From: Camelimonas fluminis
GTDB taxonomy: Bacteria > Pseudomonadota > Alphaproteobacteria > Rhizobiales > Beijerinckiaceae
Length of the DNA stretch: 64,000 nucleotides
Direction of reading: 5' to 3'
Assembly: GCF_014656355.1 (NCBI RefSeq)
Contig: NZ_BNCG01000003.1
Span: forward strand, 371,572 to 435,571
In this document: positions 57,334-64,000 of the stretch, piece after piece
Layout: each line of letters starts with the position of its first letter
Numbering within the stretch: the stretch's first letter is position 1
The notes under the pieces: model-generated
Told to the model about the DNA's origin: nothing
What the model saw: the letters and a program-made list of their open reading frames with translations, nothing else
Database searches by the model: none
Position numbers and translations under genes: made by a program

Positions 57334-58344
57334 ATGACCACCGCCATTCATCAGAACGCGCCCGCCGGCGACCAGGCCAGGGATGGCCTGCTCGCGGCGA
57401 ATGACGCGGCGCACACGCCGTCCGAAAGCGTCGCCAACATTCATCGCCTTCTGGGCGCGCAGGGTTATATTTCTTCCGAGGCCATCGCCACGGCCCTTTT
57501 CATTGCCCAGAGCCTTGAAAAGCCGATGCTGGTGGAAGGGCCGCCAGGCGTCGGCAAGACGGAACTGGCCAAGGCGGTGAGCGCCATCACCGGCAAGCCG
57601 CTGATCCGCCTGCAATGCTACGAGGGCCTCGACGAGGCCAAGGCGCTGTACGAGTGGAAGTACTCCAAGCAGTTGCTCTACACCCAGGTCCTGAAGGACA
57701 AGCTGGCCGACGTGCTCTCCGGCGCCGAGGGGCTGAAGGCCTCGGTGGCGCGGCTGCACGAGTTCGACGACACCTTCTTCTCCGAGGAGTTTCTGGAGCC
57801 GCGCCCGCTGCTGAAGGCCCTTTGGGAGCCGGAAGGCGCGGTGCTGCTGATCGATGAGATCGACAAGGCGGACGACGAGTTCGAGGCCTTTTTGCTGGAG
57901 CTGCTCTCGGACTACCAGATTTCGATCCCGGAGCTGGGCACGATCAAGGCGCGCCAGAAGCCGATCGTTTTCCTCACTTCCAACAATACCCGCGATCTCA
58001 GCGACGCCCTGAAGCGCCGCTGCCTGCACCTGCACATTCCGTTCCCGGACCAGGCGCTGGAGCGGGCGATCATTCGCTCGCGGGTGCCGGACGCCGAGGA
58101 AAAGCTGCGCACCCAGCTGGTCGCTTTCGTCCAGTCGCTGCGCGAGATGGATCTGAAGAAGGTCCCCGCCATCAGCGAGACCATCGACTGGGCCCGCACC
58201 CTGGTGTTGCTGCACGCCCGCGAACTCGACCGCACGCTGGTGGAGAACACCCTCAACGTGCTGCTGAAGTTCCAGGACGATATCGAACGGGTTGGCGAGA
58301 AGCTGAACGATCTGGTCGGCAAGGCCAGATCGAACCTGCGCTAG
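57334..58344 (+). CDS. MoxR-type AAA+ ATPase (CoxD-like)
   Basis: A 336-residue AAA+ ATPase with Walker A GPPGVGKT at 69-76, Walker B VLLIDEIDKAD and sensor-1 VFLTSNNTRDLSDALKRR. MoxR ATPases work with a VWA-domain partner to mature metalloenzymes or remodel complexes; the VWA gene is next. In CO-oxidising bacteria the pair is CoxD/CoxE, but no CO dehydrogenase genes are in the window. GAGG precedes the ATG. Its TAG stop overlaps the start of a repeat. Confidence 0.93.
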   Translation: MTTAIHQNAPAGDQARDGLLAANDAAHTPSESVANIHRLLGAQGYISSEAIATALFIAQSLEKPMLVEGPPGVGKTELAKAVSAITGKPLIRLQCYEGLDEAKALYEWKYSKQLLYTQVLKDKLADVLSGAEGLKASVARLHEFDDTFFSEEFLEPRPLLKALWEPEGAVLLIDEIDKADDEFEAFLLELLSDYQISIPELGTIKARQKPIVFLTSNNTRDLSDALKRRCLHLHIPFPDQALERAIIRSRVPDAEEKLRTQLVAFVQSLREMDLKKVPAISETIDWARTLVLLHARELDRTLVENTLNVLLKFQDDIERVGEKLNDLVGKARSNLR

Positions 58345-58443
58345 GGCGCTTTCCGACCAGACGGAAGCGTCTGGTCGATCAGAATCCGCTCAAAACAGCG
58401 AAACATGAACCATGTCCGATCCATGTTGACCGGATATGGCTCT
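58343..58443. repeat. two-hairpin intergenic repeat, copy 3
   Basis: Begins inside the TAG stop of the MoxR gene (TAGGGCGCTTTCC). Hairpin 1, GACCAGACG / CGTCTGGTC, has only its loop changed (GAAG). The second half is diverged. It separates the MoxR and VWA genes. Confidence 0.85.
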
Positions 58444-58509
58444 GGATAAAGAGACAGGAAACGGCGGCGCGGGTCCCCGGCCCGCGCGTTGCTGCTCCGG
58501 AAGGACGCC

Positions 58510-60024
58510 ATGACCCAGGTTCTCGGCGAGTTCATCAAGGCCCTGCGCGAGGCCGACGTACGCATTTCGCCTTCCGAGGTGATCGACGCTGAGGCCGTGC
58601 TCGGGCTGGTGGGCTATGAGGACCGTATGCTGCTGGCGCATGGGCTCTCCCAGTCGCTGGCCAAGTCGGACGCCGACAAGGAGGCGTTCTGGGGCGTCTT
58701 CGACAGGTTCTTCGCCTTCGCGCCATTCACGCCGCCGGAGCCCGCCAACAGCGCCGCCGGCGACTGCGACGCCGGGGAACAGGGCCCTGACGAGCAGGCC
58801 GACGGCGACGACGAGGGAGCCGGCGTCACCGGCATGGCGTCCTCGGGTGGTTCGGGCCAGGGCTCCGGCAAGGCGACCGGCAAGGGCGAGGGCAAACCTG
58901 GCGACAAGGCCAGCAGCGGCCAGGACGCCGGGATGCTTGGTCCATCTGGCGAGAGCCTGACCATGGCCGAGGAACTGGCGCAGCTGCTTGAGGCCGGCGA
59001 CAGCGCCAGCCTGGCGTTGCGTCTGGCCGAAGCGGCGCAGCAGGCCGGGCTTTCCGACATCCGGTTTTTCACCCAGCGCGGCATGTATCAGTGGCGCATC
59101 CTGCAATTGATGGGCAGCGAGGAGCTGGGCCGCTGGATCGATCAGGCGGAAGGCGGCTCCAACGCCGCCGCCGCGGCGCGCGCGACACGGCTGCGCGGCC
59201 TGCGCGCCGGCCTGCACGAGCAGGTGCGGGAGTATGTGGAAACCCAGATGCAGCTGTTCGCCGGCAATGAGGGCCGGCGGCTGCGCGAGGACATGCTGGC
59301 CAGCCAGCGCATCGGCCTGATCGAACGCTCCGACATGCAGATCATGCAGGGGCTGGTGCGCAAGATGGCCAAGCGGCTGGTGTCGCTGCACTCGCGCCGC
59401 CGCACCAGGGCGCGGCGTGGAACCCTGGACGCCCGGCGCACCATCCGCGCCAACATCCAGTTCGAGGGCGTGCCGTTCCACACCATCTGGAAGCGCACGA
59501 AGGTTGACCGGCCCAAGGTGATGCTGATCTGCGACGTCTCGGGCTCGGTCGCCCAGGTGTCGCGCTTCCTGCTGCTGTTCCTGCACTCCCTGCACGAGGT
59601 GCTGCCGGAGGTGCGCTCCTTCGCGTTCTCCAGCAATCTGGGTGAGGTGACCGAGCTGTTCGACAATTATCCGCCGGACGTCGCCATGGGCCGCACGCTG
59701 CAGCGCTTTGGCGGCTCCACCGACTATGGCCACGCCTTCCGCGATTTCGAGCAGCTGGCGCTGGACGACGTGGACCGGCGCACGACGGTGATCATCCTCG
59801 GCGACGCCCGCAACAACAACGGCGACCCCCGCGCCGAAATCCTGCAAACCATCCAGCAGCGGGCGAAACGGGTGCTGTTTCTCAACCCCGAACACCGCAG
59901 CCGCTGGGGCAGCGGCGACAGCGTCATGCCGATCTACGCCACCTATTGCAACCGCGCCATCAGCTGCGGTTCATTGAAGGACCTTGAGCGGGTGGTCACC
60001 GACCTGCTGCGCACGGCGGCCTGA
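58510..60024 (+). CDS. VWA domain protein (CoxE-like)
   Basis: A 504-residue protein. It has an N-terminal helical domain (to about residue 75), an acidic/Gly/Ser-rich linker (about 78-145), a second helical region, and a C-terminal von Willebrand A domain whose metal-binding DVSGS is at 342-346 with GGSTDYGHAF and VIILGDARNN as the further MIDAS positions. It is the expected partner of the MoxR ATPase just upstream. GGAAGGA precedes the ATG at 58510. Confidence 0.93.
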   Translation: MTQVLGEFIKALREADVRISPSEVIDAEAVLGLVGYEDRMLLAHGLSQSLAKSDADKEAFWGVFDRFFAFAPFTPPEPANSAAGDCDAGEQGPDEQADGDDEGAGVTGMASSGGSGQGSGKATGKGEGKPGDKASSGQDAGMLGPSGESLTMAEELAQLLEAGDSASLALRLAEAAQQAGLSDIRFFTQRGMYQWRILQLMGSEELGRWIDQAEGGSNAAAAARATRLRGLRAGLHEQVREYVETQMQLFAGNEGRRLREDMLASQRIGLIERSDMQIMQGLVRKMAKRLVSLHSRRRTRARRGTLDARRTIRANIQFEGVPFHTIWKRTKVDRPKVMLICDVSGSVAQVSRFLLLFLHSLHEVLPEVRSFAFSSNLGEVTELFDNYPPDVAMGRTLQRFGGSTDYGHAFRDFEQLALDDVDRRTTVIILGDARNNNGDPRAEILQTIQQRAKRVLFLNPEHRSRWGSGDSVMPIYATYCNRAISCGSLKDLERVVTDLLRTAA

Positions 60025-60118
60025 CGCGCCGACGGCGCGCGCGTGCGTCAGCACGCTTGTTCGCGCTATGGTTCCGGTTTAAACCGGCGGCAGGTTTCTG
60101 TTGCTGGTGAGAGGGCTT

Positions 60119-60409
60119 ATGCGCGCTATTCTCGACGTCCTCATGGTCGTTCTTGAGATTTACACCTGGCTCATCATCGCTTCGGCGATCCTGAGCTGGC
60201 TGGTCGCCTTCAATGTCATGAATGTCCGCAACGATTTCGTGCGCGCCATATGGACATTCCTGGAGCGCGTCACCGAGCCGGCGTTGCGACCGATCCGCAA
60301 TATCCTGCCCAATCTGGGCGGGGTCGACGTGTCGCCGGTGATCCTGCTGCTGATCATCTTCTTCCTGCAGCGCGTCATCGTGCTCTATCTCTACCCGGCG
60401 GTGATCTGA
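60119..60409 (+). CDS. YggT family membrane protein
   Basis: A 96-residue integral membrane protein with two hydrophobic regions ([21 protein letters not shown] near the start and [18 protein letters not shown] near the end) and the conserved [22 protein letters not shown] between them. The family is tied to cell envelope or division clusters; function is not settled. The ATG at 60119 follows AGAGGG. The DUF167 gene follows after 17 bases, as is common. Confidence 0.93.
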   Translation: MRAILDVLMVVLEIYTWLIIASAILSWLVAFNVMNVRNDFVRAIWTFLERVTEPALRPIRNILPNLGGVDVSPVILLLIIFFLQRVIVLYLYPAVI

Positions 60410-60426
60410 CCGGAGACGGACAGATC

Positions 60427-60762
60427 ATGACGGACGCGGAGCTCCCGTGGCGCATCGACAATGGCGCCTTGCGCCTGATGGTGCGTCTGACGCCGCGCGG
60501 CGGTCGCGACGCCCTTGAAGGGGTGGAGATCCGCGATGACGGCCGGCCGGTGCTGAAAGCGCGGGTGCGCGCGGCGCCGGAGAACGGCCAGGCCAACGTC
60601 GCCCTGACCAGACTGCTGGCGAAGAGCCTTGGCGTCGCCGCGTCGCAGGTCGAGGTAACCGGCGGTCATACGGCCAGGGTCAAGACGCTGAGCATCGCCG
60701 CGGGCGCGACCAGCCCGGCTGAGCTTGCCGCCAGGCTGGCGCAACTGGTGGGCGCCGGTTGA
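60427..60762 (+). CDS. DUF167 (YggU) family protein
   Basis: A 111-residue protein of the YggU/UPF0235 family: LMVRLTPRGGRDALEG, VLKARVRAAPENGQANVAL and KSLGVAASQVEVTGGHTARVK are the conserved blocks. Function is unknown. The ATG at 60427 lies 17 bases after yggT, with GGA upstream, so the two share a transcript. Confidence 0.93.
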   Translation: MTDAELPWRIDNGALRLMVRLTPRGGRDALEGVEIRDDGRPVLKARVRAAPENGQANVALTRLLAKSLGVAASQVEVTGGHTARVKTLSIAAGATSPAELAARLAQLVGAG

Positions 60763-60955
60763 TCCGGGGTGACGGCCAGGGCGCGGATTTGTGCGCGCAA
60801 GGCAGTTTTCACCGCGCCTGAAAATGTTATAGGAGCAGGCGGAATTTTATGACCGGAATGGAACCGGCGGGGCGGTCGCCCCGACCGGCTATTGGCATTC
60901 CGGGGCCGGAATAGCCGGGCAGGCGCTTTTTGCCGCCCTTTGGAGACCGACATCC

Positions 60956-61846
60956 ATGAGCGCCACGATCATTGACGGCAAAAGCTTCGCCGAAGACCTG
61001 CGCGGCCGGATCGCCACTGCGGTGGAGGCGATGAAGGCCAACGGCGTGCATCCCGGTCTCGCCGTGGTGCTGGTCGGCAATGATCCGGCCAGTGAAGTTT
61101 ATGTGGGCTCCAAGGCGCGCCAGACCGTTGAGGTCGGCATGCGTTCGTTCGAGCACCGGCTGCCGGCCGACGTGTCGCAGCAGGAGCTGGAGGCGCTGGT
61201 GGCGCGCCTGAACGCCGATCCGGAGGTCGACGGCATTCTGGTGCAGTTGCCGCTGCCGGCCGGGCTCGACGCGGAGCCGGTGATCGCCGCCATCCACCCG
61301 GACAAGGACGTGGACGGTCTGACCCACGCCAACGCCGGCCGTCTCGCCAATGGCGCCGTTGGCCTGGTTCCGTGTACGCCGCTGGGTTCGATGATGCTGA
61401 TCCGTTCGGCGCTGCCGGATCTGTCCGGCAAGGAGGCGGTGGTGGTTGGCCGCTCCAACCTGGTCGGCAAGCCGATCGCCCAGCTGTTGCTGGCCGCCAA
61501 CGCCACCGTCACCGTCGCCCATTCGCGCACCCACGATCTGCCGGCGGTCTGTCGCCGCGCCGACGTGCTGGTCGCCGCCGTCGGCCGCCCGGAGATGATC
61601 CGCGGCGATTACATCAAGCCAGGCGCCGTGGTCATCGACGTCGGCATCAACCGGATTCCGGCGCCTGAGCGCGGCGAGGGCAAGACCCGGCTCGTCGGCG
61701 ACGTGGCCTTCCAGGAAGCGAAGGACATCGCTGGCGCCATCACCCCGGTTCCCGGCGGCGTCGGGCCGATGACCATCGCCTGCCTGCTGGCCAATACCCT
61801 GACGGCCGCCAGCCTGCGCCGCGGCCTCACCCCGCCCACATTCTGA
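60956..61846 (+). CDS. folD: bifunctional methylenetetrahydrofolate dehydrogenase/cyclohydrolase
   Basis: Interconverts 5,10-methylene-, methenyl- and 10-formyl-tetrahydrofolate. 296 residues, with [17 protein letters not shown] (catalytic lysine region), [10 protein letters not shown], the NADP-binding [16 protein letters not shown], and [23 protein letters not shown] precedes the ATG. rlmN starts 15 bases after its stop, so the two are probably co-transcribed. Confidence 0.97.
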   Translation: MSATIIDGKSFAEDLRGRIATAVEAMKANGVHPGLAVVLVGNDPASEVYVGSKARQTVEVGMRSFEHRLPADVSQQELEALVARLNADPEVDGILVQLPLPAGLDAEPVIAAIHPDKDVDGLTHANAGRLANGAVGLVPCTPLGSMMLIRSALPDLSGKEAVVVGRSNLVGKPIAQLLLAANATVTVAHSRTHDLPAVCRRADVLVAAVGRPEMIRGDYIKPGAVVIDVGINRIPAPERGEGKTRLVGDVAFQEAKDIAGAITPVPGGVGPMTIACLLANTLTAASLRRGLTPPTF

Positions 61847-61861
61847 CCGTAGTAAAACGCC

Positions 61862-63154
61862 ATGACCGTCCTGATCGATCTCAACTCTCCCGCAAAGCGC
61901 CCGTCCGCGCCGCCTGCTGCGCCGCAGCCCGAGGCCGCCGCGACGGCTGGCGCGGCTGCGCCCGTGCGGCGTTCGCTGGCGGGCCTGTCGCGGGACGGGC
62001 TGCGTGAGGCGCTGGCGGAAATTGGCGTTCCGGACAGGGAGCTGCGCATGCGCGCGGCCCAGCTGTTCAACTGGATTTACGTGCGCGGCGCCGTCAGTTT
62101 CGATGAGATGACCACCATCTCGAAGGTGCTGCGCGCGGCGCTGGCGGAGCACTACACCATTGACCGGCCGGAGGTGATTTCCGAGCAGATTTCGGTGGAC
62201 GGCACCCGCAAATGGCTGATGCGCATGCCGCCGGCCGGGCCACATGACAAGGGCGCGGAGATTGAGTGCGTCTACATCCCGGAGGCGGATCGCGGCACCC
62301 TGTGCGTTTCCAGCCAGGTGGGCTGCACGCTCACCTGCACCTTCTGTCACACCGGCACCCAGCGCCTGGTGCGCAACCTGACCGACGCGGAGATCGTTGG
62401 CCAGGTGATGGTGGCGCGCGACCGGCTGGGGGACTGGAGCGTTCCGGGGCCCAACAAGGTCTCGAAGGCGGTCCAGCACGATGACGACGCGGCTCCGGCA
62501 GGGCGGCTGGTCACCAATATCGTGCTGATGGGCATGGGCGAGCCCCTGTACAATTTCGACAACGTCAAGGCTGCCGTCGACACCATGAGCGACGGCGACG
62601 GCATCGGCCTTGGCAAGCGCCGCATCACCCTGTCGACGGCTGGCGTGGCGCCAATGATCGAGAAGGCGGGCGCCGAGATTGGCGCGATGCTGGCGATCTC
62701 GCTGCACGCCACCACCAACGAGATCCGCGACGGCCTCGTGCCGCTCAACAAGAAGTACAAGATCGACGAGGTGCTGGAGGCGTGCCGCAACTACCCTGGC
62801 CTGTCGAACGCCAGACGCATCACTTTTGAGTATGTGATGTTGAAGGGCGTCAACGACAGCCCGGCGCATGCGCGCGAGCTGGTGCGCCTGCTCAAGGGCA
62901 TCCCGGCCAAGATCAATCTGATTCCGTTCAACCCGTGGCCGGGTACGAAGTATGAGTGCTCGGACTGGGACACCATCGAGGCGTTCTCCGAGATCGTTTT
63001 CCGCGCCGGCTACGCCAGTCCGGTGCGCACGCCGCGTGGCCGTGACATTTTCGCGGCCTGTGGCCAGTTGAAGAGCGAGACGGAGAAGCTGCGCGCCCGG
63101 GCCCGGCTGATGCTGGAGAACGGTGGCGATCCGGCGGCGGAAGCCGCTTCCTGA
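61862..63154 (+). CDS. rlmN: dual-specificity 23S rRNA/tRNA adenine-C2 methyltransferase
   Basis: Radical-SAM enzyme that methylates C2 of A2503 in 23S rRNA and of A37 in some tRNAs. 430 residues. The iron-sulfur cluster cysteines are C155-x3-C159-x2-C162 (CTLTCTFC), and the C-terminal catalytic cysteine is C400 in FAACGQL. The first 38 residues are Ala/Pro-rich and poorly conserved. No strong ribosome binding site is seen before the ATG, which may mean coupling to folD. Confidence 0.97.
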   Translation: MTVLIDLNSPAKRPSAPPAAPQPEAAATAGAAAPVRRSLAGLSRDGLREALAEIGVPDRELRMRAAQLFNWIYVRGAVSFDEMTTISKVLRAALAEHYTIDRPEVISEQISVDGTRKWLMRMPPAGPHDKGAEIECVYIPEADRGTLCVSSQVGCTLTCTFCHTGTQRLVRNLTDAEIVGQVMVARDRLGDWSVPGPNKVSKAVQHDDDAAPAGRLVTNIVLMGMGEPLYNFDNVKAAVDTMSDGDGIGLGKRRITLSTAGVAPMIEKAGAEIGAMLAISLHATTNEIRDGLVPLNKKYKIDEVLEACRNYPGLSNARRITFEYVMLKGVNDSPAHARELVRLLKGIPAKINLIPFNPWPGTKYECSDWDTIEAFSEIVFRAGYASPVRTPRGRDIFAACGQLKSETEKLRARARLMLENGGDPAAEAAS

Positions 63155-63226
63155 GGCGGGAGCTTCCGGGAGAGGGATCTGCCCTCAGGAAGCACGCTGT
63201 TCGCTGGACATTCTGAAGGAGCCGCC

Positions 63227-63760
63227 ATGGGCGTGATCGGTCGGGCTTTTCTCATCCTGTTCGCCCTGTGCTGCGCCTTCTCGGTCGGGGCGTTGACCCT
63301 GGGCTTCGCGGCTCTGGCCGAGCCGGCGTTTGGTCGCATGATCTCGCTCGCCGCCCGGTCGCTGATCAACTACGCGTTCAGTTCCGCCCTGGCCTACGAC
63401 GATCCGCGCGCCGCGTTTGAGCTGCTGATGCGCATGTGGACGGTGCTGGCCATTGTATTGGCTGGCCCGCCGACGCTGATCGGCCTGATTGGCGAAATAG
63501 CCCGGGTCCGCTCGTTCATCTGGTATTCCGGCGCGACCGGCTTGCTGACGGCGGCGCTGCCATGGGCGGCGCGCACGGGATATTCAGCCGATCCGCTGTC
63601 CGGAAACTGGGGCGAGGGGCGGGTGACGCTGGCGCTGTTCCTGTGCGGCGCCATGGCCGGGCTGGCCTACTGGCTGGTGGCCGGCCGCAGCGCCGGCGGC
63701 GGGCCTGACCAGCGTGCGCGGGAGATCGCGCCGGGCGCCGGCACGCCGACGGCGCCCTAG
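63227..63760 (+). CDS. integral membrane protein of unknown function
   Basis: A 177-residue protein with four hydrophobic segments (AFLILFALCCAFSVGALTLG; MWTVLAIVLAGPPTLIGLIG; FIWYSGATGLLTAALPW; VTLALFLCGAMAGLAYWLV) and a polar tail. Genes like it often follow rlmN in Hyphomicrobiales, but no role is known. GAAGGAG precedes the ATG. Its TAG stop meets the start of a diverged repeat. Confidence 0.75.
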   Translation: MGVIGRAFLILFALCCAFSVGALTLGFAALAEPAFGRMISLAARSLINYAFSSALAYDDPRAAFELLMRMWTVLAIVLAGPPTLIGLIGEIARVRSFIWYSGATGLLTAALPWAARTGYSADPLSGNWGEGRVTLALFLCGAMAGLAYWLVAGRSAGGGPDQRAREIAPGAGTPTAP

Positions 63761-63863
63761 GGCCTTATCCGGATCCGGCAAGACGGAATCGCCCGATCGG
63801 TCAGCGTTCGCTCCGGACCGCGAAACCATGAGCATTTTCAGATCCCTGTTGATCGGAGAACGC
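63758..63863. repeat. diverged two-hairpin intergenic repeat, copy 4
   Basis: Starts TAGGGCCTTATCCGG at the stop codon of the membrane protein and keeps AAGACGGAATCG, GGTCAGCGTTCGCTC and GATCCCTGTTGATCGG in the same order as the other copies, but the arms are eroded. Confidence 0.55.
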
Positions 63864-63940
63864 CCCATTTCTTCGCCCCATTTCTTCAATCTGGCGCATG
63901 TCCTTCGCCGAAACCCGGCTTCACCTTTCCCGAAAATGCG

Positions 63941-64000
63941 CTAGAGCGTTTTTCGATCATTCCGGCTCATATCCGCATGAAACGAAGTAGTTCTCACATT
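63941..64000. repeat. start of a further repeat copy, cut by window end
   Basis: CTAGAGCGTTTTTCGATCA, then CATATCCGCATGAAACG, resembles the start of the scattered repeats; the rest lies beyond the window. Confidence 0.45.

Overview
The window is GC-rich chromosomal DNA from an alphaproteobacterium, most likely order Hyphomicrobiales. The basis is gene order and intergenic repeats: ptsP-prfA-prmC, comF-grxC-nitrilase-DUF1178, tsaD divergent from hemC, hemC-hemD-mic60-hemY, and palindromic repeats of the type common in that order. Genus cannot be read from the sequence alone. There is no rRNA, CRISPR array, prophage or intact insertion sequence. One tRNA gene (Thr, CGT anticodon) is present.

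Layout. 1-5.6 kb: translation termination (prfA, and prmC cut by the window edge), the nitrogen phosphotransferase enzyme ptsP and an iron-type alcohol dehydrogenase. 6-12.5 kb: an NDUFAF5-like methyltransferase divergent from comF, grxC, a Nit-type hydrolase and a DUF1178 gene, then small uncharacterised genes, a thioesterase and a VOC protein. 12.7-19.5 kb: a CaiB-type CoA transferase, clpB, an RluA-type pseudouridine synthase and ftsY. 19.6-21.2 kb: five consecutive small genes on the minus strand, each coding for an exported peptide with two Cys-x3-Cys (once x4) pairs; I know no described family that fits, and this is the most novel-looking locus. 21.6-32.3 kb: acs, an EVE-domain gene, tsaD-gpsA, and the haem/inner-membrane cluster hemC-hemD-mic60-hemY. 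32.5-34.1 kb: a membrane-anchored glutamate-synthase-like FMN protein.

34.7-38.8 kb: tRNA-Thr, then a PspA/IM30 - YqiJ (OB-fold) - YqiK (flotillin) operon. Its first reading frame begins with about 150 residues that resemble the N-terminal half of a TnpB RNA-guided nuclease, fused in frame to PspA, with a strong internal ribosome binding site and ATG at the PspA start. 38.9-42.1 kb: uncharacterised membrane/secreted genes and a Fe-permease-like protein. 42.2-47.0 kb: the N-acetylglutaminylglutamine amide osmoprotectant operon (asnO, ngg, M42-type peptidase). 47.8-57.1 kb: a catabolic neighbourhood (aldehyde dehydrogenase, zinc alcohol dehydrogenase, cytochrome P450, AtuA-family protein, acyl-CoA dehydrogenase) that would suit oxidation of a terpene-like or aromatic alcohol. 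57.3-63.8 kb: a MoxR ATPase/VWA (CoxD/CoxE-like) pair, YggT, DUF167, folD, rlmN and a membrane protein.

About 100-bp repeats with two hairpins are scattered between genes, and several abut TAG stop codons. Start codons were chosen by ribosome binding site and family length, and often differ from the longest open frame.
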